A stretch of 64,000 bases of DNA, taken from NCBI GenBank assembly GCA_030654835.1, contig JAURWS010000020.1:62001-126000 (forward strand), in the 5' to 3' direction. The position numbers were made by a program, and so were the translations under genes. The stretch's first letter is position 1, and the number at the start of each line of letters is the position of its first letter. The notes below the pieces were generated by a model, which saw nothing but the letters and a program-made list of their open reading frames with translations, ran no database searches and had not been told where the DNA came from. Below, one piece after another: positions 35,343 through 46,536 of this stretch. Source of the DNA: Gammaproteobacteria bacterium (lineage in GTDB: Bacteria; Pseudomonadota; Gammaproteobacteria; Pseudomonadales; Pseudohongiellaceae).

Positions 35343-36131
35343 ATGCATACAGAAAATTCGACGCAACCTGCGACAGGCGAATTGCCCAGACACGTTGCGG
35401 TGATCATGGATGGGAACAATCGCTGGGCCAGAGTCAATGGTCTGTCGGGTTCGGCGGGCCACAGGGCCGGCGCGGCGGCTGCGCGGCAGGTAGTCTATTC
35501 GTGCGTGAAGCGCCAGATTCCTTATTTGACACTTTTTGCTTTCAGCAGTGAAAACTGGTTGCGCCCCAACAAGGAAGTGAAGGGGCTCATGGCGCTGTTC
35601 CTCGCTGTTCTCAAACGTCAGGAAATCAAGCAGATGCACAATAACAATGTGCGTCTGCAATTCATTGGCAATCGTGAGAGCTTCTCGGCCAAACTTCAGG
35701 AGCATATGCGGGATGTGGAGGAGTTGACGGCTGCCAACACCGGTACAGTAGTGACCGTAGCGGCAGACTACGGCGGGCAGTGGGATATTGCCAATGCGGC
35801 TCGGCAGATAGCTGAGCAGGTAGAGCAGGGGAAGCTGCGCGCCAGCGATGTTGATGTCAGCACCATGCAGAAACACATTTGCCTCGGTCAGTACCCTATG
35901 CCGGATCTATGCATCCGTACAGGTGGTGAGAGCAGGATAAGCAATTTCCTGCTCTGGCAGTTTGCCTATACCGAACTCTATTTTACCGGCAGTTACTGGC
36001 CGGATTTTGACGACAGCCATTTTGAGGCGGCGATGCTTGATTACTGCAAACGTCAGCGTCGCTATGGTCAGACAGATTCTCCTTCCCACAGCGACGAACT
36101 TCCCGTTCTCGGGAGTGAGCGCAGTGCTTAA
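35343..36131 (+). CDS. uppS: Undecaprenyl diphosphate synthase UppS
   Basis: UppS condenses eight isopentenyl units onto farnesyl diphosphate to make the C55 carrier lipid. The 262-residue cis-prenyltransferase has the catalytic aspartate in VIMDGNNRWA (Asp23), FSSENW, and the RTGGESRISNFLLWQ motif near the end. cdsA begins inside its last codons, an overlap of 8 bp, which implies coupled translation. Confidence 0.95.
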   Translation: MHTENSTQPATGELPRHVAVIMDGNNRWARVNGLSGSAGHRAGAAAARQVVYSCVKRQIPYLTLFAFSSENWLRPNKEVKGLMALFLAVLKRQEIKQMHNNNVRLQFIGNRESFSAKLQEHMRDVEELTAANTGTVVTVAADYGGQWDIANAARQIAEQVEQGKLRASDVDVSTMQKHICLGQYPMPDLCIRTGGESRISNFLLWQFAYTELYFTGSYWPDFDDSHFEAAMLDYCKRQRRYGQTDSPSHSDELPVLGSERSA

Positions 36132-36993
36132 GACCAGGGTGATCACTGCGCTGGTGATGCTGGCAGTGCTCTACCTGGCGACCGCATGGCTGTCCGCCTT
36201 CCACTTTGCGCTGTTCATGAGTCTGGTTTTGATGGTGGGGGTGGGGGAGTGGACCAGCCTCATGGGGCTCGGCAGCGTGTCAAAACGCTTCCTCTATATC
36301 TCCTGCTTTGCTCTCACGCTTGCATTGCTTGGTTGGTTCGTCGGCTTGCAGCCTGATGCTCGAATCCTGGATCGTGACTCGGTTTTGCTGGTATGCGGTT
36401 CAGGCGTCGTTTTTTGGCTCTACGCCATTACTCTGATCCGAGGATATCCCGAAAATCACGATCACTGGGGCAGTCAAACGAAAACGGCCTTGATAGGGTT
36501 TATGACGCTGGCTCCCGCCTGGTGTGCCTTGGTGCAGCTGAAGTATCTCGACCCCCGTGGGTCGCTCGTGTTTGCTCTGATAGCACTGGTGAGCGTCGTC
36601 GATATAGGCGCCTATTTTACGGGTAAAGCCTGGGGGCGCAGGAAACTGGCCCCTGCGCTCAGCCCGGGGAAATCCTGGGAGGGCTTCTGGGGAGGGCTTT
36701 GCGCTTGCCTGGCATTAACCGCGCTGTTGTTGATCCCCTTGCATCGCTATGTCACGCCTCTGTCTGTCCCCATGATTGTTGCGTTACTGGCAATCGTCCA
36801 ATTGGTGGCGGTTTTCAGTGTCGTGGGCGATCTGTTTGAGAGCATGCTCAAGCGCAGTCAAGGGCTCAAGGACAGCGGACGCTCTCTTCCCGGTCACGGC
36901 GGCGTGCTGGATCGTATCGACAGCCTCACTTCAGCGGCTCCGGTGTTTGTATTTTCACTGATGATTTTGATGAAAGACGTATCATGGCAATAG
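36124..36993 (+). CDS. cdsA: Phosphatidate cytidylyltransferase CdsA
   Basis: CdsA makes CDP-diacylglycerol for phospholipid synthesis. The 289-residue protein has about seven membrane segments and the family signature near the C-terminus ([19 protein letters not shown] followed by VLDRIDS). GTG 36124 is chosen because it follows GGGAGTGA and fits the family N-terminus; the frame is open to 35962, but that part is uppS in another frame. It overlaps dxr by 10 bp. Confidence 0.93.
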   Translation: MLKTRVITALVMLAVLYLATAWLSAFHFALFMSLVLMVGVGEWTSLMGLGSVSKRFLYISCFALTLALLGWFVGLQPDARILDRDSVLLVCGSGVVFWLYAITLIRGYPENHDHWGSQTKTALIGFMTLAPAWCALVQLKYLDPRGSLVFALIALVSVVDIGAYFTGKAWGRRKLAPALSPGKSWEGFWGGLCACLALTALLLIPLHRYVTPLSVPMIVALLAIVQLVAVFSVVGDLFESMLKRSQGLKDSGRSLPGHGGVLDRIDSLTSAAPVFVFSLMILMKDVSWQ

Positions 36994-38246
36994 GCCCCAC
37001 AACTGTATTACTCCGTCCTGCTGGCAGACCGAGCGCCAGTATTACCGTTCTTGGTTCGACCGGGTCGATTGGCAAGAGCACGCTGGAAGTGATCGCGCTG
37101 CACGCGGAATATCACGTTTTCGCATTGACGGCCAACAGCAATGTCCCTGCCATGGTTGAACAGTGTGTCAGATTTCAACCGCGCTTCGCGGTAATGGTAG
37201 ACGGCCAGGCTGCCGAGCAACTGGCCGGAGAGCTGCGCAAGGCAGGCAGCTCTACCAAGGTTCTCAGTGGCGAGCTGGCGCTGGTAGAGGTCGCTACGCA
37301 TCCAGAGGCAGATACAGTCATGGCGGCTATTGTTGGCAGCGCTGGATTGCCGCCTACTCTGGCGGCAGTTGAGCATTCCAAGAAGGTGTTGCTTGCCAAC
37401 AAGGAGGCGCTGGTGATGGCCGGCGAGTTGTTCATGCGCACTCTGGCCGAGAGCGACGCAGTATTGTTGCCAATTGACAGCGAACACAATGCGGTCTTTC
37501 AGTGTCTTCCCCCGGAGTCACGTCTCGCTGGTGGTGACATCCGCAGGCAGGGCGTGCGCAAGGTAATCTTGACTGCTTCGGGTGGTCCGTTCAGGACGCT
37601 GCCTGTCGAACAGTTTGGTGATGTGACGCCCGAGCAGGCATGTCGACATCCCAACTGGGAAATGGGCAGAAAGATTTCCGTGGACTCTGCCACCATGATG
37701 AACAAGGGGCTCGAGGTTATTGAAGCCTGCTTCCTTTTTGGCGTGGGGCCGGAGCACGTTGAGGTGCTGATCCATCCGCAGAGCATTGTGCATTCGATGG
37801 TCGAATACATGGATGGCTCGGTGATTGCGCACCTGGGCAGTCCGGATATGCGGATACCCATTGCCTATAGCCTGGCATGGCCGGAACGCATCAATTCCGG
37901 CGCCGCTTTCCTGGACTTGACCCGACAAGCAGATTTACAGTTTTTCGCGCCTGATCTGGAGCGTTTTCCCTGCTTGCGCCTGGGGATGGAAGCTGCCGCC
38001 AGGGGCGGCACTGCGCCCACAATTCTCAACGCCGCCAATGAAGTAGCGGTGGAGTCTTTTTTGAGTGGCAAGATCAGTTTCACGGACATTCCTGCTATCA
38101 TCGCCGCCGTGCTGGCACAAATGTCTTGTGACCAAGCGGACACTATCGATATCATTCGGCAGGCTGATGAGCAGGCAAGGGCAGCTGCCCGGCGGATAAT
38201 CACCGAAACGGAACTGGGTAATGGCTTGTCTGTGCCCACAGGTTAG
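36984..38246 (+). CDS. dxr: 1-deoxy-D-xylulose 5-phosphate reductoisomerase Dxr
   Basis: Dxr makes methylerythritol 4-phosphate, the committed step of the non-mevalonate isoprenoid pathway. The 420-residue product has the NADPH motif [10 protein letters not shown], the metal and substrate loop [13 protein letters not shown] and the ASGGPFR segment. There is a short extension of about 18 residues before the family core. IspD and IspF of the same pathway are at 57769 and 58506. Confidence 0.95.
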   Translation: MAIGPTTVLLRPAGRPSASITVLGSTGSIGKSTLEVIALHAEYHVFALTANSNVPAMVEQCVRFQPRFAVMVDGQAAEQLAGELRKAGSSTKVLSGELALVEVATHPEADTVMAAIVGSAGLPPTLAAVEHSKKVLLANKEALVMAGELFMRTLAESDAVLLPIDSEHNAVFQCLPPESRLAGGDIRRQGVRKVILTASGGPFRTLPVEQFGDVTPEQACRHPNWEMGRKISVDSATMMNKGLEVIEACFLFGVGPEHVEVLIHPQSIVHSMVEYMDGSVIAHLGSPDMRIPIAYSLAWPERINSGAAFLDLTRQADLQFFAPDLERFPCLRLGMEAAARGGTAPTILNAANEVAVESFLSGKISFTDIPAIIAAVLAQMSCDQADTIDIIRQADEQARAAARRIITETELGNGLSVPTG

Positions 38247-38260
38247 AAGCAGTAATCATT

Positions 38261-39652
38261 ATGGCTCAACAACTGGTTATCAATATTCTTGCCCTGATCG
38301 TCACCCTTGGCATTCTGGTGACTATCCACGAATTCGGTCATTTCTGGGTTGCACGCCGTTGCGGCGTTAAAGTGCTGCGTTTTTCCATAGGCTTTGGAAA
38401 GGCGGTCAAGACCTGGGTTGGCCGCGACGGCACCGAGTACGTGATCGCTCCGATTCCGCTGGGTGGCTACGTCAAGATGCTGGGCCAGGAAGATGCCAGC
38501 GTAGTCGATGCTGGCAACATTCCAGAAAATCAGCAGCACCTCTCTTTCTCCTCCAAACCTCTGTGGCAGCGCATGGCAATTGTCGCCGCTGGCCCTATGG
38601 CAAATTTTCTGCTCGCGATTATCGTCTTCTGGTTTGTCAATGTGTTCTATGGCCTCACAGGCACCGCTCCGGTGCTGGCCAATGTTGTGAATGATTCACC
38701 GGCATACCGGGCCGGGCTGCGCGCCGGAGATGAACTGGTCGCAATCGATGGTGTGGAGACGACGATCTGGGAGCAGGTCACCATGCAGTTGCTGGCCAGA
38801 CTTGGTGAGACAGGCGAGCTGAATGTCAGTGCCATTCCTGCGGGCGCCAGTGCCGCTCGCGAATATGTCATTCCGCTGCTCAGCTGGGAGTCAGATAATG
38901 CAGAACCCAATCCATTAGGGTCGCTCGGCTTCGTGCAATATGAAATTCCGCCAGTCATTGAAGGGGTAGTGCCCGGCGGTGCAGCTGCGGCGGGTGGTCT
39001 ACAGGCAGGGGACAGGATTCTGGCGGCTGGGGATGAAGTAATCAACGGCTGGGTGCAATGGGTGCAATTGGTGCGTGAGAACCCACAGGCGCCGATGCAG
39101 GTGCTGGTACGGCGGGGGACTGAAGAAATCACCCTCAGTGTAACGCCCGCACTCAGCGCGGCCGAAGATGGCAGCCCGATTGGTCTCATTGGCGCCTATG
39201 TTCAGGAATTCGATCTCTATGCCAGTCTGCCCGAAGGCAGTATGCGTGAGGTCGATTACAACGTTCTGACTGCCATTGCCCCTGCCATTCAGGAAACCTG
39301 GGAAAAATCGGTTTTCGTCCTCGTCTCCATGAAGAAGATGGTCATTGGGTTGATTTCGGTAAAGAACATCAGTGGTCCCATTACCATCGCCCAGGTGGCG
39401 GGCGAGACAGCGTCTTACGGCCTTGAGGTATACCTCGGCTTCCTCGCTGTGCTCAGTATCAGCCTCGGTGTCTTGAATTTGTTGCCAATCCCGGTGCTGG
39501 ATGGGGGGCATCTGTTGTACTACGCAATCGAGGCCATTATTCGGCGTCCCGTCCCGGAGAGGGTGCAGGCGATGGGATTGCAGCTGGGGCTGCTCTTGAT
39601 CTCCGGCATCATGGTTCTGGCGATTTATAACGATGTCAGTCGGCTCTTGTGA
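38261..39652 (+). CDS. rseP: Site-2 zinc metalloprotease RseP
   Basis: RseP cuts the membrane segment of the anti-sigma factor RseA/MucA, freeing RpoE. The 463-residue protein has the zinc motif HEFGH (His23, Glu24, His27), two periplasmic PDZ domains (about 115-280), and the C-terminal NLLPIPVLDGGH motif. Its partner MucA is encoded at 6581. It lies between dxr and bamA, as usual. Confidence 0.95.
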   Translation: MAQQLVINILALIVTLGILVTIHEFGHFWVARRCGVKVLRFSIGFGKAVKTWVGRDGTEYVIAPIPLGGYVKMLGQEDASVVDAGNIPENQQHLSFSSKPLWQRMAIVAAGPMANFLLAIIVFWFVNVFYGLTGTAPVLANVVNDSPAYRAGLRAGDELVAIDGVETTIWEQVTMQLLARLGETGELNVSAIPAGASAAREYVIPLLSWESDNAEPNPLGSLGFVQYEIPPVIEGVVPGGAAAAGGLQAGDRILAAGDEVINGWVQWVQLVRENPQAPMQVLVRRGTEEITLSVTPALSAAEDGSPIGLIGAYVQEFDLYASLPEGSMREVDYNVLTAIAPAIQETWEKSVFVLVSMKKMVIGLISVKNISGPITIAQVAGETASYGLEVYLGFLAVLSISLGVLNLLPIPVLDGGHLLYYAIEAIIRRPVPERVQAMGLQLGLLLISGIMVLAIYNDVSRLL

Positions 39653-39742
39653 CAGTTTCCTGTGACCCCGGAGTTCCCTCTGTATACCACTCACTTTCCA
39701 TTCGAAATTATCAGCGATCAGGCTCACGCCTGAAGAAAATTC

Positions 39743-42415
39743 ATGAATAGATCTTTATTGACTACCTTGATTCTGTCGAGCCTTGCCTCGACAGCCGCCT
39801 ACGGGCAGAACTTCGTCATCGAAGACATCCAGATTGATGGACTGCAGCGCATATCCTCGGGCGTCGTATTTGGCTTGTTGCCAGTCGGAATCGGTGATGA
39901 GGTCAGTGACCAGGTGCCGGCCGATATCATTCGCGCCATTACCGCATCGGAATACTTCGAGGAAGTCGAAGTGTCCCGCGAGGGCAATGTCCTGTTCATT
40001 ACCGTGTTGGAACGCCCCTCCGTCAGTGAGATCAACATTACCGGCAACAAGGTGCTGAAGACTGAAGACATTATTGAAAACATGACCACGGCTGAGATTA
40101 CCGAAGGCGGTATTTTTACCCGTGCGACCCTTGAGGCGATTCGCCAGGGCATTCAGGAAGTCTATTCCGGTCGTGGACGTTATGGCACCACGGTGGATAT
40201 CGAAGTTGAAGAGCAGCCGCGAAATCGTGTGGCCATCAACATGACGGTCAACGAGGGCAAGGAGAGCCGCATCCAGTACATCAATATCGTTGGTAACAAC
40301 GCTTTTGAAGACGACGAATTGCTGCGCCTGTTCGAACTTGGCGTCAAACCATGGTATCTGCCGCTCAGTGGTCGAAACAAATATTCGAGCGAGCAACTGG
40401 AAGGCGACATTGAGCGCCTCACCTCCCATTACATGGACAATGGCTATGTCCAATTCAATATTGATTCCACGCCGATCTCGATCACGCCGGACAACGAGCA
40501 GATCTATATCACCATCAATGTGACGGAGGGCGAGAAGTACGTCGTCAATGAAGTCAACCTGGCGGGTGATCTGGTGAATGCCGAGGCTATCCTGCGCGCG
40601 TACACCGTCGTCGCCACTGGGCAGACTTTTTCGCAGGCGCTGGTCACCGCGACTGAAGAATACATGACTCAGGTGCTGGGTAACTTTGGTTATGCCTTCG
40701 CAGAAGTCAACGGTGTGCCCGAGATCAATGACGAGGACAAGACTGTCGATGTGACTTTCTTCGTGGAGCCGGGCAATAGAACCTATGTGAATCGCGTCAA
40801 TTTTGTCGGCAACTCCGCCACGGCAGACGATGTTCTGCGGCGCGAGATGCGGCAGCTGGAGAGTGCGCCTGCTTCAAGCCAATTGATCGAATTGTCGAAA
40901 GTGCGTCTGGAGCGTCTGGGATATTTCTCGACCGTGGAAGTGGAGACAATCGAGTTACCTGGCACTGAAGATCAGGTCGACGTGGAGTACACAGTCGAAG
41001 AGCAGAATTTTAGTAACATCTCCTTCAGCGTTGGGTCCGGCGGTGGCGGCGATTTCTTCATCAGTTCATCACTGGAAGCGCAGAACTTTCTTGGTACCGG
41101 GCGTACCGTCGGCATAGGCATCAACAAGAGCACTTTTCAGAAGAGCCTGAATTTCAATTACCTCGATCCCTATTTCACGGCGGATGGGGTCGCTAGGGGC
41201 TTCAACGTTTTCCTTCAGGAACAGGAATCCCCCTTCAATATTGCCAGCTTCTCGACCAAGTCCTACGGTGGTTCATTCAACTTTTCTTACCCTATCAGTG
41301 AAGTTCAGCAGATAGGCTTCAATATCGGGTACACGCACACTGAACTCAGTTCGGGTGGGTATTCTGTGCAGGAAATTGAGTCGAGTCCCAAATTCTTCGA
41401 GGGGATTGATCGTTATATCCTCAGCGCCCCTAACGCCAACCCTTTTGACGGTCCAGTGACCGACGGCGTGACAGGGCTGGTCTCTGCTTTGCCCTTCGAG
41501 TACCAGGGAGTGAATCCGGATCCCGGTTTCATAGACCAGCACGGCACCAGTTTCGACAATGTCACGTTTTCCACCAACTGGCTGCGCAATACATTGAATA
41601 GAGGGCAGTTGCCTACGGACGGCACGTTCCAGCAACTGTCGTTTGAAATAACCATGCCTGGCAGTGATCTTGAATATTACAAATTCAACTATTCCGGTCA
41701 GTTCTACCGGCCGCTGATTGGCGACTTTGTGTTGGCGGGACGTACCAATATCGGCTACGGCGGCGGCTACGGTAATACCAATGGCTTGCCATTCTTCCAG
41801 AATTTCTTTGCGGGCGGTCTGTCTTCGAACGGAGTTGTGCGTGGCTTCGAAGAAAACAGTCTTGGTCCGCGCAGCACCGATCCGCGCCAATTTCTGATTG
41901 GTTCTACCAGTCTGCTGCGAGACGAGAACGGTAATATCGTGCGCGACGAGAGTGGTATGGCCGAGATTGATCCGGATCTTTTTGGATACGAAACGGAGCC
42001 GGTACTCGACGCCAATGGCAATCAGATGCTGGATGCCAGTGGCAATCCACAGGTAAAAATCGCTGTGGAGAGCATAGCGCTGAATCAGGAATTAGACGCT
42101 TTTGGGGGTAATATATTGACCACCGGTAGTGTAGAATTGCTCTTCCCTCTGCCGTTTGTTACTGACAGGAGCAGGGTGCGTTCGTCGCTTTTCATTGACG
42201 CGGGTAATGTTTTCTCGTCGAATTGCACGCAAAGTCGGAGTCTGCTGAACAACTGCAGCAACTTTGATATGGGCGAGTTCAGGTATTCAGCGGGTGTCAG
42301 TGTGACCTACTTGTCGCCCTTCGGTCCGTTGACGTTTTACCTCGCGAGGCCATTTACTCGTAATGAAAGGGACAAGGAAAAGAATTTCGATTTTACAATT
42401 GGCGCAGGCTTCTAA
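39743..42415 (+). CDS. bamA: Outer membrane protein assembly factor BamA
   Basis: BamA inserts beta-barrel proteins into the outer membrane. The 890-residue product has a signal peptide (about 1-21), five POTRA domains (to about residue 420) and a C-terminal 16-strand barrel with the conserved VRGF motif of loop 6 (about 699-702), ending in FTIGAGF. It is about 80-90 residues longer than E. coli BamA (810); the extra sequence includes DENGN/DANGN/DASGN-rich stretches in loop 6 (about 723-782) and a long loop near residues 555-605. A small hairpin (39718-39733) precedes the ribosome binding site. Confidence 0.95.
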   Translation: MNRSLLTTLILSSLASTAAYGQNFVIEDIQIDGLQRISSGVVFGLLPVGIGDEVSDQVPADIIRAITASEYFEEVEVSREGNVLFITVLERPSVSEINITGNKVLKTEDIIENMTTAEITEGGIFTRATLEAIRQGIQEVYSGRGRYGTTVDIEVEEQPRNRVAINMTVNEGKESRIQYINIVGNNAFEDDELLRLFELGVKPWYLPLSGRNKYSSEQLEGDIERLTSHYMDNGYVQFNIDSTPISITPDNEQIYITINVTEGEKYVVNEVNLAGDLVNAEAILRAYTVVATGQTFSQALVTATEEYMTQVLGNFGYAFAEVNGVPEINDEDKTVDVTFFVEPGNRTYVNRVNFVGNSATADDVLRREMRQLESAPASSQLIELSKVRLERLGYFSTVEVETIELPGTEDQVDVEYTVEEQNFSNISFSVGSGGGGDFFISSSLEAQNFLGTGRTVGIGINKSTFQKSLNFNYLDPYFTADGVARGFNVFLQEQESPFNIASFSTKSYGGSFNFSYPISEVQQIGFNIGYTHTELSSGGYSVQEIESSPKFFEGIDRYILSAPNANPFDGPVTDGVTGLVSALPFEYQGVNPDPGFIDQHGTSFDNVTFSTNWLRNTLNRGQLPTDGTFQQLSFEITMPGSDLEYYKFNYSGQFYRPLIGDFVLAGRTNIGYGGGYGNTNGLPFFQNFFAGGLSSNGVVRGFEENSLGPRSTDPRQFLIGSTSLLRDENGNIVRDESGMAEIDPDLFGYETEPVLDANGNQMLDASGNPQVKIAVESIALNQELDAFGGNILTTGSVELLFPLPFVTDRSRVRSSLFIDAGNVFSSNCTQSRSLLNNCSNFDMGEFRYSAGVSVTYLSPFGPLTFYLARPFTRNERDKEKNFDFTIGAGF

Positions 42416-42476
42416 AATACAACAAGAGAACAGTGGTGCAACGGCATCGTCTGTCGCGTGATCTGGAGAGTAGATT

Positions 42477-42989
42477 GTGAGAGTAATCAAGAAAGTATTG
42501 GTATGTGCGGTGTTTCTGTTGGCCTCAGGTGCGGCGTTGGCCCAGCAACCGGTTGTGGGTGTCGTCAATCTGGAGCAGGCCTTGTTCAATTCTACGGCGG
42601 CTCAGGAGTTGCAAGCTGTTATTCAGGAAGAGTTCAAGGACGATCAGACCCGTGCTGAAACGCTGAACACAGAGCTTGCAGCTCTGGTGGAAAAGGCCCA
42701 GCGCGACGAGTCCATCATGAGTGATACCGAGAAACGCAAACTCAGTTCTGATGCCCAAGAGAAGCAGGTACAACTGCAGATGATTTCCGAACGCGTCCAG
42801 GCTGCGCTGCAGGAACGCAACCAGGCATTCATCGACAGCATGCGTGAGAACCTCAGCGCTGCCATTCAATCAGTGGTGGCAGAGGGCAGTTACAATATCG
42901 TTCTCAATGCAGACAGCGTGGCGTTCTTCGACAACGCCTACGATATTACCGGCAAGGTGACGGCCAAACTGAACGAGCTGAATCAATAA
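42477..42989 (+). CDS. skp: Periplasmic chaperone Skp (OmpH)
   Basis: Skp holds unfolded outer membrane proteins on their way to the Bam complex. The 170-residue product has a signal peptide ending about ALAQQ, then a beta core ([14 protein letters not shown]), a long charged coiled coil (about 45-120) and a C-terminal return strand. The start is GTG 42477. It sits between bamA and lpxD, the conserved order. Confidence 0.93.
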   Translation: MRVIKKVLVCAVFLLASGAALAQQPVVGVVNLEQALFNSTAAQELQAVIQEEFKDDQTRAETLNTELAALVEKAQRDESIMSDTEKRKLSSDAQEKQVQLQMISERVQAALQERNQAFIDSMRENLSAAIQSVVAEGSYNIVLNADSVAFFDNAYDITGKVTAKLNELNQ

Positions 42990-43014
42990 TCTCCGGCCGA
43001 CAGGTTCCCACCAG

Positions 43015-44046
43015 GTGAGCAAAAAAACTGTCTACACACTTGGTGAACTCGCCGAGCTTCTCGAGGTTGAATTGCGAGGAGATTCGTCGTTGTGTGTGGA
43101 TGGTTTGGCGTCACTGAAAAGTGCCGTACCGGGTAAACTGAGTTTTTTGAGTAATCCTCGCTATGTCAATCAGCTAGCGTCCTGCAAGGCCAGCGCTGTG
43201 ATCATTGATCCAGAACTGGCTTCGGCGTGTCAGTCGGCGCAGCTGATCACTTCCTCTCCCTACGTCACTTACGCACGCGCATCGCAATTGTTTTTGAAGG
43301 ATGAATCCGCAGACGGCGGTATTCATCCGTCTGCGAATGTGCATCCGAGTGTCGTGCTTGGAAAGAATGTGACTGTCGGCAGCCACGTTGTAGTGGAGGC
43401 GAATGCGGAGGTTGGCGAAGGTTCCGTGATTGGGGCCGGTAGCTATATTGGAGCCCGCAGCAGAATAGGCAAATACAGTCGACTGTATCCCAATGTCACT
43501 GTGTATCACGATGTCAGAATCGGTGACCGCACGCTGATTCACTCATCCGTGGTGGTCGGTGCAGATGGATTCGGTTTTGCTTTTGACGGACGTCAATCAA
43601 TCAAGATTGCGCAACTCGGTGGCGTGCAGATTGGCGATGATGTCGAGATAGGGGCCGGGTCTACCATTGATCGCGGCGCACTCGACGATACTGTCATCGG
43701 CAATGGCGTGAAGATTGATAATCAGGTGCAGATTGCCCACAACTGTGTCATTGGCGAGCACACGATTATCTGCGGCTGCAGCGCGATCGCAGGCAGCACC
43801 ACCATCGGTCGCTATTGCACGATTGGCGGCGCCGTCGGCATTATCGGTCATCTGCAGATTGCCGATAAAGTCATGATCAGCGCCATGTCGCTTGTCAGTC
43901 AGTCAATCGCCGAATCCGGTATTTATTCTTCCGGAACAGGCTTGCTGGAATCCAAGGAGTGGAAAAGAAATATTGTGCGTTTTCGGCAGTTGGATGACAT
44001 GGCGAAACGCTTGCGCGAATTGGAAAAAATCACACTGGGAAAATAG
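43015..44046 (+). CDS. lpxD: UDP-3-O-acylglucosamine N-acyltransferase LpxD
   Basis: LpxD adds the second acyl chain in lipid A synthesis. The 343-residue protein has an N-terminal uridine-binding domain and a left-handed beta-helix with the catalytic histidine in [12 protein letters not shown] (His242); [11 protein letters not shown] marks the substrate-binding loop. The start is GTG 43015. It is followed by fabZ, lpxA and lpxB. Confidence 0.95.
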   Translation: MSKKTVYTLGELAELLEVELRGDSSLCVDGLASLKSAVPGKLSFLSNPRYVNQLASCKASAVIIDPELASACQSAQLITSSPYVTYARASQLFLKDESADGGIHPSANVHPSVVLGKNVTVGSHVVVEANAEVGEGSVIGAGSYIGARSRIGKYSRLYPNVTVYHDVRIGDRTLIHSSVVVGADGFGFAFDGRQSIKIAQLGGVQIGDDVEIGAGSTIDRGALDDTVIGNGVKIDNQVQIAHNCVIGEHTIICGCSAIAGSTTIGRYCTIGGAVGIIGHLQIADKVMISAMSLVSQSIAESGIYSSGTGLLESKEWKRNIVRFRQLDDMAKRLRELEKITLGK

Positions 44047-44113
44047 TCCTTGCCCGGCGTGAAAGTAGTACCAGGTATGCATAACAGGACACCTGCTTCA
44101 GGAAAAAAATATA

Positions 44114-44560
44114 ATGATGAATGTGGAAGAAATTAAAGAATATCTGCCCCAGCGTTATCCATTTCTGTTCGTGGACAGAGTCGTGGAACTTGAGCTGGGC
44201 AAACGTATTCTTGCCTACAAGAATGTCACCGTGAATGAAGAGTTTTTTCAAGGACATTTCCCGGAAAAACCGATCATGCCAGGGGTCCTCATTATCGAAG
44301 CGCTTGCGCAGGCAGCCGGTGTCCTCGGATTCAAGAGTCAGGAAAAAAAACCGATTGATGGTTTTCTGTATTACTTCGTCGGCGCCGATGAAGTGCGCCT
44401 GAAGCGTCCGGTAGTGCCTGGCGACCAGTTGATGCTTGAGGCAACTATTATTGCTGCCAAGCGCGGTTTGTATAAATTCGCTTGTCGCGCCTCGGTTGGC
44501 AACGAACTGGTGGGTGAGGCAATCATCATGTGTGCGGAAAGGAAAAACGAAATTGATTGA
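44114..44560 (+). CDS. fabZ: 3-hydroxyacyl-ACP dehydratase FabZ
   Basis: FabZ removes water from 3-hydroxyacyl-ACP in fatty acid elongation and competes with LpxA/LpxD for 3-hydroxyacyl-ACP. The 148-residue hot-dog-fold protein has the catalytic histidine in [12 protein letters not shown] (His48) and the glutamate in [11 protein letters not shown]. lpxA begins 8 bp before its stop codon ends, so the two are probably translationally coupled. Confidence 0.95.
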   Translation: MMNVEEIKEYLPQRYPFLFVDRVVELELGKRILAYKNVTVNEEFFQGHFPEKPIMPGVLIIEALAQAAGVLGFKSQEKKPIDGFLYYFVGADEVRLKRPVVPGDQLMLEATIIAAKRGLYKFACRASVGNELVGEAIIMCAERKNEID

Positions 44561-45323
44561 TTCGCGAGCGATCATAGACTCGAGCGCACGGCTGGCAGAG
44601 GGGGTCAGCGTTGGCCCATGGAGCATCATCGGTCCAGGGGTGGAGGTTGGCGAAGGCACGCAGATTGCCTCGCACGTGGTCATCAAGTCCAACACCAGAA
44701 TTGGCAGCAATAATAGGATTTATCAGTTCGCCTCGGTCGGCGAGGACCCTGCAGACAAGAAGTTTGAGGGAGAAGAAACTTGGCTGGAAATTGGCTCTGA
44801 CAATATCATTCGCGAAGGTTGCACGCTTCATCGAGGCACAGGCTTTGGCGGTGGCTATACACGCATCGGCAACAGTAATCTGTTGATGCCCTACGTGCAT
44901 GTGGCCCATGACTGCATCGTCGGCAACAACACGATCTTTGCCAATAACGTCGGTATCTCAGGTCACGTGGAAGTAGGTGACTGGGCAATTCTGGGAGGTT
45001 ATGCCGGAATTAACCAGTTCCTCAAGATTGGTGCTCATGCCATGATCGGCGGCATGACGCATGTCAGCAACGATGTGCCCGCCTTCATCATCGTCAGTGG
45101 TACACCGCCAGAGGCGAGAAGTATCAATGCCATCGGACTGGAGCGACGCGGTTTCGACAAGGACACCATTCAGTTGATTCGACGCGCCTTCAAGATCCTC
45201 TACAAGAAAGGCCTGCTGCTGCAGGAGGCTATCGAGCAGTTGGAGCCTCTCGCGCGGGAGAATGACCAGATTCAGCTATTTCTGGACTCTATTCTGTCCT
45301 CCACCCGGGGAATCCAGCGCTGA
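44553..45323 (+). CDS. lpxA: UDP-GlcNAc O-acyltransferase LpxA
   Basis: LpxA catalyses the first step of lipid A synthesis. The 256-residue hexapeptide-repeat protein has the catalytic histidine in [13 protein letters not shown] and the C-terminal helical domain starting GLERRGF. The TTG at 44553, preceded by GGAAAGGAAAAA and overlapping fabZ by 8 bp, is the only start fitting the family N-terminus ([14 protein letters not shown]). TTG starts are rare and may limit expression. Confidence 0.93.
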   Translation: MIDSRAIIDSSARLAEGVSVGPWSIIGPGVEVGEGTQIASHVVIKSNTRIGSNNRIYQFASVGEDPADKKFEGEETWLEIGSDNIIREGCTLHRGTGFGGGYTRIGNSNLLMPYVHVAHDCIVGNNTIFANNVGISGHVEVGDWAILGGYAGINQFLKIGAHAMIGGMTHVSNDVPAFIIVSGTPPEARSINAIGLERRGFDKDTIQLIRRAFKILYKKGLLLQEAIEQLEPLARENDQIQLFLDSILSSTRGIQR

Positions 45324-45345
45324 GTCCAGAACAAAGGGGCGACAA

Positions 45346-46536
45346 ATGCGTATTGGCATGATTGCAGGCGAGACCTCCGGGGATATCCTCGGCGCCGGTT
45401 TGGTGCAGGCCATTCTGCGTGTCTGCCCCGAGGCACGCTTCGAAGGTATTGGCGGGCCACGGATGCTGGCGCTCGGGTTTCACAGCTTCGTGCCCATGGA
45501 ACGCCTGTCGGTGATGGGCTTCATCGAGCCCCTGGGCCGTCTTCCCGAATTGTTGCGCATCAAGAAAAACCTCGAAACTCATTTCATTGCGACACCTCCC
45601 GATGTCTTCGTTGGCATCGATTCTCCCGGCTTCAATCTGCGTATCGAGAAGGTGTTGCACGATAACGGCATCCGCACGGTGCACTATGTCAGCCCCAGTG
45701 TCTGGGCCTGGGGGCAAAAGCGCATTCATAAAATCGCGCAGGCTGTTGATCTGGTTCTGGCCTTGTTCCCTTTTGAGACCGCGATTTACGCTCAACACAA
45801 CGTGCCCGTGCGCTTCATTGGTCATCCCCTCGCCGACACTATCGAGATCTGCGATGACGACGAAGCGCGGCAGCGGCAGGTGCGCGCCGATCTGGGAATG
45901 TCGGGCACCGGCAACGTGATAGCGCTGATGCCGGGCAGCCGCCGCGACGAGATCAAGCGCCTGGGAGCAGTCTTCCTGGCGACGGCGCAGCGCTGCCTGG
46001 AGCGTGATCCACAGCTGCGCTTCGTCATTCCCTGCGCCAATGCCGAGCGGCGTGCCCAGGTCGAACAGATGCTCAATGCGGATGGCATTGCGCCACAGGT
46101 TCGACAGTCCTTCATCATTTTGGATGGGCGCTCGCACGACGCCATGCTGGCAGCCGACGTAGTCTTGCTGGCTTCCGGCACCGCCACACTGGAGGCGATG
46201 CTGCTCAAACGGCCCATGGTGGTGTGCTACAAGCTCGCGCCCCTGACCTATGCGCTGGCATCCAGAATGCTGAAGGTGCCCTATGTGGCATTGCCCAATC
46301 TGTTGGCAGGCGAGCGTCTGGTGCCGGAGTTTCTTCAAGATCAGGTGACAGTCGAGAATCTGCAGAATGAACTGTTCGCGCTGCTGAGTGATGTCGAACG
46401 GCGCCAGATGCTCGCGCAACGCTTCGGTGCCATCCATCTGGACATTCGTCGCGACGCCAGCGCCGAGGCCGCTAAGGCCGTGCTGAACGTGGCCGGACAC
46501 CTGTCCGGCGCCGGGAATCCCTCATCGTGCAGTTGA
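45346..46536 (+). CDS. lpxB: Lipid A disaccharide synthase LpxB
   Basis: LpxB joins UDP-diacylglucosamine and lipid X. The 396-residue glycosyltransferase has the N-terminal [15 protein letters not shown] motif, EGIGGPRM, and the donor-site segments MPGSRRDEI and [16 protein letters not shown] 45346 lies 22 bp after the lpxA stop; the upstream frame overlaps lpxA and is not used. rnhB starts within its last codons, an overlap of 10 bp. Confidence 0.94.
   Translation: MRIGMIAGETSGDILGAGLVQAILRVCPEARFEGIGGPRMLALGFHSFVPMERLSVMGFIEPLGRLPELLRIKKNLETHFIATPPDVFVGIDSPGFNLRIEKVLHDNGIRTVHYVSPSVWAWGQKRIHKIAQAVDLVLALFPFETAIYAQHNVPVRFIGHPLADTIEICDDDEARQRQVRADLGMSGTGNVIALMPGSRRDEIKRLGAVFLATAQRCLERDPQLRFVIPCANAERRAQVEQMLNADGIAPQVRQSFIILDGRSHDAMLAADVVLLASGTATLEAMLLKRPMVVCYKLAPLTYALASRMLKVPYVALPNLLAGERLVPEFLQDQVTVENLQNELFALLSDVERRQMLAQRFGAIHLDIRRDASAEAAKAVLNVAGHLSGAGNPSSCS

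Noticed and set aside
45289-46500. 403-codon open frame on the minus strand across lpxB
   Set aside because: Antisense shadow of lpxB; composition is His/Gln/Arg-rich without conserved features.
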